A DNA stretch of 64,000 nucleotides, taken from assembly GCA_013399115.1 (NCBI GenBank), contig VXAA01003938.1, positions 711,847 to 775,846 on the forward strand. The letters run 5' to 3'. Within the stretch, counting starts at the first letter, position 1. Each line of letters starts with the position of its first letter. The translations under genes were made by a program, and so were the position numbers. Under the pieces are notes generated by a model that saw nothing but the letters and a program-made list of their open reading frames with translations, did not search any database and had not been told where the DNA came from. The DNA comes from Anseranas semipalmata (Eukaryota; Chordata; Aves; Anseriformes; Anseranatidae). This document shows positions 26,797 to 38,750 of the stretch, piece after piece.

Positions 26797-26840
26797 TTTT
26801 TTTTTTCTTTTTTCTTTTTTCTTTTTTCTTTTTTTTTTTT
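26797..26840. repeat. (TTTTTTC)n homopyrimidine tract
   Basis: Runs of six or more T are separated by single C at near-regular seven-base spacing, ending in T11. It directly abuts the MIR-like tail. Confidence 0.9.
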
Positions 26841-27872
26841 AAGCAGGAATTTTGTATCTGAGCAGCACTTAACACCTCTCCTATTGCTTAATATGCTTTG
26901 ATAATCAATATCTGTAAGACAGTATGAGTGTGGTTCATCTCAGTGAACACTGGACATTTGCAAAGCAGATATTTACATTTGAGGCACTTGTCTGAGGCAA
27001 GAGAGAAATGAGTGGGTTTTGGCAGTCAATTCATCTGACCTATTTTAGATAGCTCTGTTGATATGAGACAAACAGCATCCCAGTCATGCCCATTTCTCTC
27101 CTTTTGCTATGCAGAGGACTTTGGGCAAGTACTGCCACCATAGACATCTGCATTGGATAGGTCTAAATGTGGGCAAAATGAAACTCACCTGTCACTTACA
27201 CTTATAAATAGAGAGACCAGATTCACTGCAATTAAATAGGTTTATACAGAAGGAAATTTGTCAAAGGATTTTTAACATTTTCATACAGTTTACAATGTTC
27301 TACTCCTTTTTCCCTGTTGTCCTTATCTTAGACAGATTTAGGATATTGAACATGCACAGATAAGCCTCCATGACTACCTACTTTGACAGATACACAGATA
27401 AGAATGTACTGTTAAAGAGATTTAGCAAGGTTGAGGTATTTAGGAACGGCTTTAAAGGTGCTTCGAAAGTGGTTTACTACCACAAAGGCATCATTAAAGT
27501 ATTTATTGCTTTTTTTACTTCTTAAGGGGGAAAGGGGAAGAAGAAAGAAAGGAAGAAAGGAAGGTAGAAAGGGGATATAAATATAAAAACTCAATATTAA
27601 TTTAATGCCAAAAGTAGGAAATGAAGCATGGGAGTATGCCCACAAAATTCCCAGTGTAATTATTATTAATACACACATATAATTTATATAATTGTATTTT
27701 CTTTTTCTACTCTAATTTATTTTTTCTCATTTTTCTTCTTAAACATAATCCCTTGTACTTTCCATTATTTTCTGTATATCATGAAAAGGTTTGTGTAACC
27801 TAGAAAATGAAATGTTGAGAAATATTTTTCTCCCAAATTTTCTAACTGAGTGATTGAACTGTCACCACAACT
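26841..27872. other. Unique sequence with a purine-rich tract
   Basis: A G/A-rich stretch spans about 27523-27574. No gene or repeat family is otherwise seen. Confidence 0.5.
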
Positions 27873-27996
27873 ATTAGAATCATAGAATCACGTAATCATT
27901 TACATTGGGAAAGACCTTCAAGATCTTCAAGTCCAACTGTCAACTTGACATAGCAAGTCCCATTGCTAAACCATGTCCCTTAGTGCCACAAACTTG
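27873..27996 (-). mobile_element. CR1 LINE 3' tail fragment
   Basis: It starts with the complemented tail ('agaatcatagaatcacgtaa') followed by 'ttgggaaagaccttcaag', 'atcttcaagtccaactgt', 'cattgctaaaccatgtccct' and 'tagtgccaca', then loses similarity. The 'gaaagaccttcaagatc' signature marks a subfamily shared with the copy at 28458 rather than those at 9 and 12 kb. Confidence 0.88.
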
Positions 27997-28134
27997 GGAT
28001 CCTTCGTTTATTCAAAAAGATTGAGTATCTTGTGGTGTTTTTCAGTAACATCCTTAAAGAAACAATGAATTTTCAGTACTTCGTGGCAATTAAGTTTTTT
28101 TAACATTTAATTTTTTAATAACAACAACAAAAAC

Positions 28135-28145
28135 AAAAAAAAAAA

Positions 28146-28176
<31 letters not shown>
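28135..28176. repeat. A15-T27 palindromic tract
   Basis: Fifteen A residues are followed directly by 27 T residues, preceded by a CAACAAAAAC-rich lead-in. The A and T blocks are complementary, so the tract can fold on itself. It lies between two minus-strand CR1 fragments. It could be real low complexity or a mis-joined homopolymer in the assembly. Confidence 0.85.
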
Positions 28177-28457
28177 GTAAGAACCAAACTGTTCTGATTT
28201 TGCAGTAATGCAATTTTACTAAACTTCCAAGGACACACAAACACTAAATACTCACAGAATTTCACTTCACCCTCTGTATGAAGAAGGTTTCTCTCTCCTT
28301 TATTCAGCCACCAGTTATCTGCTGACAGAGCAAGCAGGTGGGCCACCTCAGGCCAAACTTACAAAGCATTTCTTCATACACCATTTCATGTATTTTACTT
28401 TTTACTGAGACTTATCATTTCAAACAGAAAACACCATACAATGCAAAACAGAACACA

Positions 28458-28818
28458 GATCACAGAATCACAGAATCATTTAGGATGGAAAAGACCTCTA
28501 AGATCATCCAGTCCAACCTATGACCTAACACTACCAAGTCCCCCATTAAACCATATCACTAAGTTCTACATCTACCCATTTTTTGAATACCTCCAGGGAT
28601 GGTGACTCAACCACTTCCCTGGGCAGCCTGTTCCAATGCCTCACAACCCTTTCAGTAAAGAAGTTTGTCCTAATATCCAACCTAAACCTCCCTTGGTGCA
28701 ACTTAAGCCCATTCCCCCTCGTCCTGTCACCTGGCACGTGGGAGAAGAGACCAATCCCCACCTTGCTACAGCCTCCTTTAAGGTACCTGTAGAGAGCGAT
28801 AAGGTCACCCCTGAAGAT
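28458..28818 (-). mobile_element. CR1 LINE 3' fragment
   Basis: It opens with the complemented tail ('atcacagaatcacagaatca') and continues 'ttaggatggaaaagacct', 'atccagtccaacctatgac', 'accaagtcccccattaaacc', 'aatacctccagggatggtga', 'gcctgttccaatgcctcac', 'taaagaagtttgtcctaata' and 'ccctcgtcctgtcacctgg', ending at 'agagagcgataaggtcaccc'. The blocks are well preserved, so this is one of the younger copies. It is 5'-truncated and non-coding. Confidence 0.94.
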
Positions 28819-31189
28819 GTGCCTTTATTTCTGCTGAACATCACCCTGATGGCTTCTTCTGCAGCAGAACTACTCTAAAGTTTCTGATATCATATCTTCC
28901 AGTTTAGTCCACAGCAAATCTGCTGCTCAGCCGGAGCAGATGAATTGGGTATTAAAGACAATTATGTGCCCATCAATCACTTGCGAACACTGAGGGTCTT
29001 TATTTTCTAAAGGAAACCCCAACAGACTGCAGAAAACAGCTTTCTTAAGTTTGCTGTTTTTTGTTTTTGCTTTTGTTTTTGTTTTTAATTCTGATAGAAG
29101 TATTTAACTTGTTTTCACTCTTACTTCTGCGCAAGACATGCAGCATTTGAAGCAGTAACTTCAAGTAACTGATATGCTGTTACGTGCTTGCTGTTACATG
29201 TAAATTGTTACAAATTTGCAGATATCAACTTTCTAATCTAACCACTGTCAGTCTTAACTACAAAAAACTCAATAAGACTTTGTAAAATATTTTGTAATAA
29301 AAGCTGAAATCCTTCAAAAATGTAAAAATGTTAGTAAAAAGATAGTAAAATAAATCTTACTGAGTACCATAAGACTTCATTTTGTTAATTTATGACTATG
29401 CAAACATGATGCACATACTTAAAAGATGCTGATAAGAAAAAAGGAAGGATCTGTGATCCCTGAACACTATTTCAGGGACAGAGAAAAGAAGCTGCATGTG
29501 TGATGTAACTGCGTGGTCAAGATTTTCATATTTTATGTGAGACTAGTCTAAACAACCACAGGTGATGCAAAAGTCACATTTACTTTTACAGGCTTTCAGA
29601 AGTTGTATATTGATGCACATACAGGGAACATGAGAGAGACACCTAGAATTAATTTCTTTCACCATGAATGTAGGGTAAAATCCTGTATTTTATTCAGTGA
29701 TGGAAGGGGGTTATTAATTTTCTTTTTTCTGTAAGGTTGCAGGAAAAAAGGTACATAGCAGACACAGTACACAAAAGTTTTATGAATACTCTTATTTACA
29801 CTGTGCTTAAAAAGAAACAACGTCTGTGGCTGCTTTATAGTTTCTTTGTTTGCAGACTAAATTTATCTGGTTTACAGGTTCTTTCTGAAAAAGAGCTGAA
29901 GCATAAAAATCATCCCAGCAATGTGTTCAGTAGTCACCCTTTTGCTAACAAATACCTGGTCAGGCTACAACAATTGAAGAGGATTGCAGTTCTTTGAAAC
30001 AGCAATGGAAAAGCATGGAGGCAAAAATTAAAATGCGAGAAAATTAATTTGCGTAACACAGCTGATACTAAAAGATATAGGAACTTGTGCAGTGGCTACA
30101 GTTCCTGAAGAACTATTTTGTGAACTCCTGGGTTGCTGTGCTGGAGTTCTCAGTACAAAGTCTGGGATGAGCACTGAGCACTGCGGTAGTGTCCTTAGTG
30201 CTCTTGTGTTTCTAAACAGCTGGTGCTCAATGCTGGACCCATCAACCCATCCACACAAAATCTTAATGTCATTTAGCTCCAGTGTAGTGCATGATGGGAC
30301 TAAGAGGCCACAGAAGATGTATGTGTCCAGTGTCCAGCATGGGTCAAAGAACTGTGCCTGCTCTGCAAACAAGCCAGCCTTCTGCATGTCTGTGTGTATA
30401 CCCACACAAATACAGATACATGAGAGCTTGTAGCTTCCCAGCAGTAAATCCTTGCTAAAAATGCTGTTTAAATGGTGTTGGTACTGCAATTGTGCCCCGC
30501 TTCACTTCTCTCTTTGATGCGATAACATAGTAATAGGTAAATGGAGCAAATCTACTACTTCAATACATTTGTTACTGACAGCACATTTCTGGGAGAAGCT
30601 ACTTAAACAGCCTGGATACTTATCAAACTTTCTCCTTGGTGCTGGGATCTTAACAGCCCCCTCACAGCATACTTGGAATCTAAGAAAGCCTCTTTGTTTA
30701 CGTTTTTCAGTTGAATCTTTACCCAGGTGTTAAGGAAGGTTTGGGACATTGAAAAACATCCAGGTGCCTGGAAAGCCTAAGAACAGAAAGCAACAGCACA
30801 TCATGACAGACTTATTTTCATGAAAGACTTGACATAAGGAGGAAAAGGGCAACACAGGTTTGGAAATGGATAAATATAAAATGTCATAGCTCATCTTTGC
30901 ATTTAGGTGAGCAGTCAAATCTGATGCTCTGAAGCCATAAGGGACAGATGACAAAATGAGAGCTGCTGCCCTGTAAAAATGATAGCGAGGTTTTTGCCCT
31001 TGCTGAGGCTCTGGTGTATTTTGTTTGTGTAAGAGAGCAGGTATATACATCCCAAGAAACCTGAAGGCTGCACCAAGATGAGTGAGATGCATTTCAGTAA
31101 CTCTCTAGCCTACCACTTCACAGTCTGGAAGGCCTAAAATTGCCTAAAATGTCTTAGGTATTTCAGAGGAGTAAAGCCAAGACAACCTA
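28819..31189. other. Unique sequence, nothing assigned
   Basis: A (TTTTTG)n-like T/G tract lies at 29055-29088. The long minus-strand open frame at 30028-30489 (153 codons) shows no motif, signal peptide or homology I can name. I treat it as unsupported. Confidence 0.4.
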
Positions 31190-31493
31190 ATATGCTAAGC
31201 CACTCTCCGTCATCTTGGAAGGGTCATGGAGAATAGAGGAGGTGCCTGAGGCCTGGAAGAAAGCCCATGTCATTCCAGTCTTCAAAAAGGACAAGTAGGA
31301 GGACCCAGGAAACTACAGGCCAGTCAGCCTCACCTCCATCCCTGGAAAGATGATGGAACAGCTCATCCTGGAGGTCATCTCCAAGCACATGGAGGATAAG
31401 AAGGTGATCAGGAGTAGTCAGAACGGATTCATCAAGGGTAAATCATGCTTAACCAATCTGATAGCCTTCTATGATGGAATGACTGACTGAGTA
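31190..31493 (+). mobile_element. CR1 LINE, 5' portion of an interrupted copy
   Basis: The reverse transcriptase region of CR1 ORF2 reads through with one stop: PLSVILEGSW, EEVPEAWKKAHVIPVFKK, then [38 protein letters not shown] and [10 protein letters not shown]. These are the conserved fingers and early palm motifs of non-LTR reverse transcriptases. The copy is broken at 31493, where LTR-like DNA begins, and resumes at about 31656. The stretch that should hold the first catalytic aspartate block (the DFSKAFD-type motif) is missing. Confidence 0.93.
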
Positions 31494-31655
31494 TGTTGTC
31501 TGATAAAAAGTTTGGATTTGTTACCTGGTGTGCAATAAGGCAATCCACAAACTTGGTTGGGATATTGTTTATTTCAGAATTGTGCAAGTCTGGGTACCAG
31601 GTGGTTTCCCACAAAGCTGGGGACAGAAACTGTTGTCTGATAAAAAGTTTTGATT
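31494..31655 (-). mobile_element. LTR-like fragment with a duplicated terminus
   Basis: This foreign segment sits inside the CR1. A 25-base motif starting 'tgttgtctgataaaaag' occurs at 31494-31518 and again at 31631-31655 with one mismatch, 137 bases apart. Read on the minus strand, the segment carries AATAAA (31573-31568) about 80 bases before a terminus ending in CAACA. That is the layout of the R-U5 end of a retroviral-type LTR. No internal retroviral gene is present. I infer a truncated endogenous retrovirus LTR; the family is not identified. No clear target-site duplication is visible. Confidence 0.5.
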
Positions 31656-32655
31656 CATAGCCAGTGGTGCCTCTCAGGGGTCAGTACTGAGTCCAGTTTC
31701 ATTCATCAGTGACCTGGATGATGGAACAGAGTGCACCCTCAGCTAGTTTGCTGATGACACAAAGCTGGAGTGGCTGATACACCAGAGTGCTGTGCTGCCA
31801 TTCAGAGGGACCTGGACAAGCTGGAGCACTGGGCAGTGAGGAACCTCGTGAAGTTCAACAAAGGCAAGTGCAGGGTCCTGCACCTAGGGAGGAATAACCC
31901 TGTGTACCAATACAGGTTGGGAACTCGCCTGCTGGAAAACAGCTCTGTGGAGAAGGACCTGGGAGTCCTGGTGGACAGCAGGTTAACCATGAGCCAGCAT
32001 TGTGTCCTTGTGGCCAAGAAGGCCAATGGTATCCAGGGTTGCAATAGGAAGTGTTGCCAGCAGCTCAAGAGAGGTTATCCTCACACTCTGCTCAGCCCTG
32101 GTGAAGCCACATCAGGAGTACTGTGTCCAATTCTGGGCTCCTCAGTACACGAGAGACACGGACATATTGGGGAGAGTCCAGCAGAGGGCTATGAAGATGA
32201 TTAGGGGAATGAAGCATCTCTCTTACGAGGAAAGGCAGAGCCTTAGAGAGCAGGCCTGTTTAGCCTGGAGAAGAGAAGGCTGAGAGGGGATCTTATCAAT
32301 ATAAATATATTAAATATATTTTAACATATTAAAAGTATATAAATATCTTAAGGGAGGGTGTCAAGATGATGGGGACAGATTCTTCAGTGGTGCCCAGCGA
32401 CAGGACAAGAGGCAACGGGCACAAACTGAAGCACAGGAAGTTCCGACTGAATATGAGGAAAAACTTCTTCACTGTGAGGGTGACAGAGCACTGGAACAGG
32501 TTGCCCAGAGAGGCTGTGGAGTCTCCTCTGGAGATATTCAAAACCGGCCTGGATGCAATCCTGAGCAACGTGCTGTAGGTGACCCTGGTTGGCAGGGGGG
32601 TTGGACTAGATGATCTCCAGAGGTCCCTTCCAACCTCAACCCTTCTGTGATTCTG
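31656..32655 (+). mobile_element. CR1 LINE, 3' portion of the interrupted copy
   Basis: The copy resumes near the second palm block: SGASQGSVLSP-like text, DLDDGTECTLS, a stop, then FADDTKLEW, which contains the FADD catalytic motif. It continues through the C-terminal ORF2 region and the 3' UTR to 'gttggactagatgatctcca' and 'ccttctgtgattctgt'. A 45-base AT-rich expansion (about 32299-32343) interrupts the 'cttatcaatataaatat' block. About 300 bases of the normal element appear to be lost at the LTR-like insert. Confidence 0.94.
31768..32290 (+). pseudogene. CR1 ORF2 C-terminal remnant (frameshifted)
   Basis: From about 31768 one frame reads [55 protein letters not shown] and [10 protein letters not shown], the typical region after the FADD block. 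Near 32080 the frame is lost, and the adjacent frame continues REVILTLCSALVKPH, EYCVQFWAPQYTRDTD and KMIRGMKHLSYEERQ. A single frameshift therefore splits an otherwise well-kept stretch of over 160 codons. With the upstream break it cannot make an active enzyme. Confidence 0.85.
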
Positions 32656-35600
32656 TAACCTGTGCTTTGCAATGGATGTTACTCAGGCCCGAGGGCTGTT
32701 CTGCTGCATTCCAGGATGCCCACAGGGATGTTCTAGCTACAAAGTGACCCTCGGCAACAATGTACTTGAACTCTTTCATCAGCCCTCTGGCAACTTTTCA
32801 ATGGGTTTTGACAGGGAGTCTCAATTAATAAAATCATGTTTCACCAGTAAGGCTGGTTCAATATCTTTATTTGCAGATTCCAGTGCAATTGTTTTCTCCT
32901 GCCAATGGTCTCCAGTTCAGGAGTCTTTTTACCTTTTCTATTGATCTTTCTTCTTCTTGAAGAATGCTCTCATTCTCTCCCATTAATGCAGTCTGGCTAT
33001 AAAAACTTTTGTGTCTCTTGTATTAGTGGTAGCATGTACCATGTTCTTGTTAGGACACCATCGCAGGACACTACAAGAATTTGTGTAGCTGTGTCTGAAA
33101 ATGGATTCTTCTCTCTTTGCCTGGTCCTAGAAAGCTTCTTCAGGTGCCTGGGATGGATGTGATTGACTCTAGCCTTTTCAGGTGAGGGAGAAGCAGCACA
33201 AATGGGTGCTGGACTCTCTCTTATTTTGTTTCCTTATCTCATAGCATGAAAACATAATTTAAACAGTATTAATATCACTATCTTGTGTGGGCTTCAGCTG
33301 AACGTTGATTCTGCAGCTTGGGAAATACCAATAAACCTTCCTCACTTTCCCGTTTCTCAGGGATAAGATGCTTCTTATTCAGCATGCCAAGTTCCGCATC
33401 TTTGTCATTCAAGTCCCAGCTAAGTCCAAGGCAAAGGGACTAATAATTTTTTTAGAATTATGCTTAATTTACTGGATGATTCCAATGTGTTACTCTCAGA
33501 CACACTCACTGTATGACTCTCCTTTAAACATATACTTGACTCCAGATCCATGCATGTTCAAAGTTGAGCTCAACAGCTCTGGAACAAGGTTAGGTTTGCT
33601 TGGTCCCCATATGTCTCTGTAATGGAGTCAGAAACCATTACGTATTTCTGAGTTCCTTGATTCTCCACTTCTTGGCCAGTAAACCTCGAAATCCTGCAAT
33701 AGCTCATGGCACCATAGCCTCAGGCCGTGACAGAACTGATGTTCTCAGTCAGACTGAGATCATTGCCTTCCCTTGTTCTCATAGATAATCAAACCCCACA
33801 CATTCCAGATGAAATATTTCCAGTTCATCAAACTGGCATTTTCCAGACTGGCTGAAAAATTTCTGCCTATTTCTGGTATTAGATAGTAACTGTGTGATAC
33901 TGATATTCCTGCTCATGTCCTTTTCAGCTGTCTCTTCACCCTGTCTTGGTTATGCAATGGCCAATGCATTGGCATACACTGCTGAGAATGATTTTGGCTT
34001 TGTAAACAGAACATGCAGAACTACTCTATTGACAGGTGAAAAGGAATAGAGAGCTTGCGTTTAGCTATGTTGACTCTGCTGTGCTAACACAAATAAAATA
34101 CAAGGGAAAAAAAAACCCTTTATTTTTATCGCTAGCATTTGAAGATAGCATACTGAATACACTCTGGGATTAGATCTCCTGAGTCAAATAGTGCTGTATT
34201 TACCAACACTTTTCAGAGAATAATGGCATTTTAAGTGATGCTTAGCAACACGCATCCTCCATTCTATTCTGTCTATTAGTTTTAACACTTTTCATGTTTA
34301 CCTTTCATTTTGAGTGCAAAACACACAGGAGAAGAATTTCATTCATAGTCGGAATGCCAGCATGCTCAGATGGCACTAGGCACAGAAAGCCCTTCTGTGA
34401 TTCTGATGTTGCATTCAAAGTCTGTCTGGATCTCCCCATGACTAACAAAACACAAAGCTTCCCCACCCCACAACTGATGTCAGCCATCTTTACATGGATG
34501 TGCTTTTCAGTACTATTAGTTAGCTTACACGTTATCAAGAAATAGATGGCTGTAGGACTGCAGGATTGACAACCAGCTTCCAAAGACCAGGATAAGCTAC
34601 AGCCTGTGAGATGTTGTACATCTAAATATCCCACAGAAGTAGAGATTCGAGATGATCAAAACCTCTTAGGACTGAATTTGTACTCACTGGACTTCAGAAA
34701 GCCAATAAGGAACATGAGGATAATTTTGCAAAAAGATAACCACATTCAGCTAATGCACTTCTCCCTAAAAATGGAGGGAGCTCTGTACCTCAAAAGGCAG
34801 TCTTAACATAAAGTAAATCAGAACCATTAGTAGATAACATAACAAATATTGAGCCACTGTTTCTTATTCTGGAGCTCTGTTACAGAGCATGAGTGGCCAA
34901 AACTTGGATCCCACCTTATTTTCACCTACAACTCTTCTTATTTAAATGTAGATACTGAATATTTATGTCAGCACCAGATATTAAATGCATAATGGAAAGG
35001 AATCAGAGAAGTAAAAGAAAAGAAAGCCTCTTCCTGTGTTCAGAGGCTGGTCTACGTGCATATTGGCAGAAACCACCAGGGATCTAAATAGTAAAATCAA
35101 AATTCTTCCTACAGTTTAGTTTCAAATATTTTCATGTTTAACCCCTTACGGTATAACTGGACTTGTGTTATTACAAACCGTCACTGGGAGTGGCATGTGA
35201 GTCTGATGTGTGTTTTAATACAGTTTCTACCAGTAACTGATAAACTAAAAAATCAACTACTTTCTTCAGGATTAAACCATGAAATCAGAGTTCACACATA
35301 ATACTTAACCTAAATAAAAAATTCATGGGAAACAGAATCTTGCTATCATAATATTTATTGGAAAGGTATACAGGAAGAAAAAATCCATACATGCTTCTCA
35401 GGAAAGCATAATTTCCCAATGGATACCACTCTATTCAACTTGAATCTAAACTAACACTGTGGATTCTAATAGCACTTGGCAAGCTGCAGACACATCATTT
35501 TTTAACTTAGGCTTACGTTTGAATTACCTGGAACTCAAATATCCAATGTGACCTTTTCAGGGTTTTGTTTAGGAACAAAAAGAGTTCTCACTAGAGAGAG

Positions 35601-36967
35601 AAAATACCTTTTAGAGAACAAGATATATTGTTGAGGGTGGAGGCTAAAATAGTACGGTGCTGCTGCTAGTCTAGAATTAGAGAAAACAATGACTATGCAT
35701 GTATGCTTTGTTACCTTCAGCTGACAAAAGGGAATATCATTTTTTTTACATTTAAAACTGAATTTCTGATGTTTTGCACTGTGCTTTCAAGCATGTATTT
35801 ATTCCCCCTATGCCTGAAACTTCTAAAATGCAGGAAGGTGTTTTTGTTACTTTTTTTTTTTTTCCTGGCTACAATAAAAGGCAAGCTGAAGACGTATATG
35901 CCAAACAGAATGTTTTTATTTGTGTGTTCAATTCTGCAAGGAGTTCTGCACCAAAGAATTTAATCAATGAGAGCCAGGGTAATGCTCACCTCTTGAAAAA
36001 GATGCTGGAGCCTTTAATGACCATCTAAAACTCCAGCATATTAAGATCTCCGGTCACCAGAATTTTTCTTTTCCCCCTTGGTTTGCTGAGAATCTGACTT
36101 GCAAAGTGCAATATCCTGTTCTGCTGTGTAACCACATCTATACTAGAGCTATAGACTGCTCTTGTTCCTCATTTCCTTTATCCTCTGGTAAGCTGCACAG
36201 ACTGACTCTTAAATTGCCTTTTCATTGCCAAGTTCAGAAGTATACAACAGGAAATTTCAGCTGCATATTTACATAGAAAACTGTGGAAAGCATGGGAGAG
36301 CCAAACACAGCCTTGAATCTTTTTTGTAGTGTGCTCAAAGCCACAAGTGCAAAAAAAGAGAAACACAAGAACTGATATGGTATCTAATTGCTAAATATTT
36401 ACTTAATGCAGTCATCATTTATTGAGGAAGAAATAGAAGAAGATGAAGAAGAAGAGTTCAAATATTTACAACAGAATGTAGTATTATTTACTATAGATGG
36501 GGGAAGACTATACTATACTATACTTTACTATAATTCTGGGGAAGAAGAAAACTAGGTCAGATAAAGATCAGTTTATTTTATTAGAACTGGTCATGCCCTT
36601 AATGCTCCACAAAGGCACATTTCAAAATATACCACAAAATTAAACAGCTCTTCCTCTGAGTTAGGCAGAAGAAGAACAAAAATGAAAGGGCTATTTTATT
36701 TGTAGGTACAATTCTTGATTGAGTGGTCCACAGTCCAACATGTGGCATTCTGACCCAAATGTCAAAAGACAGTTTAATAAATTCTTTCTCCTACTTAATC
36801 GGAAGAGTCATGCCAAAAAGGCAGAAAGAATCACAATATTCAGATTCATTCCCCCCCACTGCCTGTGAGCCTGAAAACTGCTCTGCATTGAGTTGGAACA
36901 ACCAGAAACTGCAATGGGAGCAGTGTTCTTTCATCTCTGGCAACCTGAAGGACTCCAGTCAGAAATT
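32656..36967. other. Unique sequence with short simple repeats
   Basis: GAA-rich sequence lies at 36424-36456 and an (ACTAT)n array at 36507-36532. The frame at 34606-34806 contains YSLDFRKPI, faintly like a CR1 reverse transcriptase palm motif, but flanking similarity is lacking. I see no convincing exon. Confidence 0.4.
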
Positions 36968-36970
36968 CAG

Positions 36971-37175
36971 AGAATCATAGAATCATTTAGGAACATCGTG
37001 TAGTGATGGGACTCAGCAAGTCAGGTTGATGGTTGGACTTGATGATCTTGAAGGTCTCTCCAACCTAAATGATTCTGTGATTCTAAATGATGGCCCTTTG
37101 TGCCACATTCACACATCTATTAAGTTCTTCCAGGGATGGGGACTCCACCACTTCTCTGGGCAGCCCATTCATGCG
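36971..37175. mobile_element. Plus-strand CR1 tail nested in a minus-strand CR1
   Basis: The minus-strand CR1 tail begins at 36971 ('agaatcatagaatcattt') and breaks at about 36991. A plus-strand CR1 3' end follows ('ggttggacttgatgatcttg', 'tccaacctaaatgattctgt'), ending at about 37084. The minus-strand element then resumes at about 37092 ('ctttgtgccacattcac', 'ccagggatggggactccacc', 'ctctgggcagcccattc'). As a result 36971-36991 and 37064-37084 are inverted repeats differing at one position. Confidence 0.85.
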
Positions 37176-38584
37176 GGCAATAAAAGAACAGTCCTCAGAA
37201 AGCAGCTCAATGAGCCTCAGGGTTTGAAACTAGTTTTCCGATCTATGGAAGCTTTGCCTGGGAATGGAAAATTTGGGTAGGTGTGCTATTCATCATACAA
37301 GGTAACACAGTTTGAAAAATGAACGAGAGCTACCAGCATGTGCTCAGAGTTGCTCCAGGAACTAGCGAACACACCAATTAGTAGTGGATGCCTACAAAAC
37401 ATCACTTTTGTCCTGTTTAATGGATCTAATTTATATGAAGTGTATTCAAAACATCACTTAAGGTTATTACCACATCTCTGAAATCATTTCATTCAACCAA
37501 ATAACTGAAACGCTTTATGTACCTTTTATTAATGCATAAACATGATTAACTTGCACTTTACCCATCTGAAATATTAAAACGTTAAAAGGAGCATAAAAAC
37601 AGAAAATTACTGGACATTTCCTGGTTGTTGCTGAGTGAGATAGGCAGGTGGAATGAACCATGACCAACCCATGCCCCTTCCCTTCAATACTAATGCCTCT
37701 AATGAAATCTGATGTCAATCAGAAACTCTCATCAAAATGGCCTGATCATTTGCCATCAGTCTCTTAGAACAACATAACAATCTGAAAATTGAATAGGAAA
37801 GAACTGTTTTGTTAAAGATTGTCCCAGCAAAGTGACTGCCTTTATTATTTATATCCCACTTATACAGCTAATGTTGCATCTGCTTTTGGTTGACTACAGT
37901 CAGGTTAAATTTACATCTAACATGAGGTACATACTGTGCTATACACTCAACTGCAGCTGAGATTCCATGCAGAGCAGTTTGAAATATATCATTTTTCCAA
38001 AGATGTAGCGTGAAGACAATGTTATAATGTTCTTCAACTGAAATTTCTCTTTCCCTTCCCAGAAATATTTTCAAGCACTGTGGTAATATGAATTATACTA
38101 ATCCTCCCTGGGCCAGAACACAGTGCTTCAAGAATGAGCAGTATGAACTCAGGAATTCTTCTCCAGATCATTAAAAGAAACAAAAACCGGGCTTTCCTGA
38201 AAAGCCTAACTAGGTAAGAAAAGATAAATGATGCAGCAGGAGAGAGGGGAAGGTCTGGGGAAAGAAAAAAATAATATACCTTTTAAACAATTTGATAAAA
38301 AAGAATAAATTAGATTTGATATTAGTATTGATAGGGCCATGATATGGCTAAGAGCAAGTCTGCACTATGTCCTATCCAGAAGGTCTAGTATTACCTTGTT
38401 TCAATTTCTGTAGGCTTTTAACTGGCCCCTTGTCCGATTGCATGTAAACACTCCTTAATTTACTGTTGCTTCAATTCTTAAATGTTTTTCAGTATGTGAT
38501 ATACTCGCTACTATAAGCAAACTGCTCCCCAGCAGATCACATAGCTTTGCTATTTCTCCATGCAAGTTCTTTTTTAATAATTAC

Positions 38585-38750
38585 ATAAGTATGTTTAAAT
38601 GATGCATGCTGCTCCATGTCACTAGAACTGTTCAGATAGGACACACTCCAGTCCTTCTGAGTTGCTAAAAAGACAAACTTCAGATTCAGTTTGATCACAG
38701 AACGCATCAACTGGTGTGCCACGGAATCCGGGAGCTGAAGCAAAAGCTTC
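38585..38750 (-). other. Possible 166-nt coding exon (candidate)
   Basis: On the minus strand a strong acceptor ('actttcctttctttcacag') precedes a segment open for 55 codons that ends at 'gtaatt'. The reading contains LLLQLPDSVAHQLMRSV and KLNLKFVFLATQKDWSVS, an amphipathic, protein-like composition. One base precedes the first full codon, giving entry phase 2 and exit phase 0. The frame stays open a further 13 codons past the donor. I do not recognise the protein. It could be a genuine exon of a large minus-strand gene or chance. Confidence 0.25.

Noticed and set aside
30028..30489. 153-codon open frame on the minus strand
   Set aside because: No motif, homologue or flanking splice or promoter support could be named; length alone is not enough in 64 kb.
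34606..34806. Frame with a reverse-transcriptase-like phrase (YSLDFRKPI)
   Set aside because: The similarity covers about nine residues and the flanks do not match CR1 or L2.
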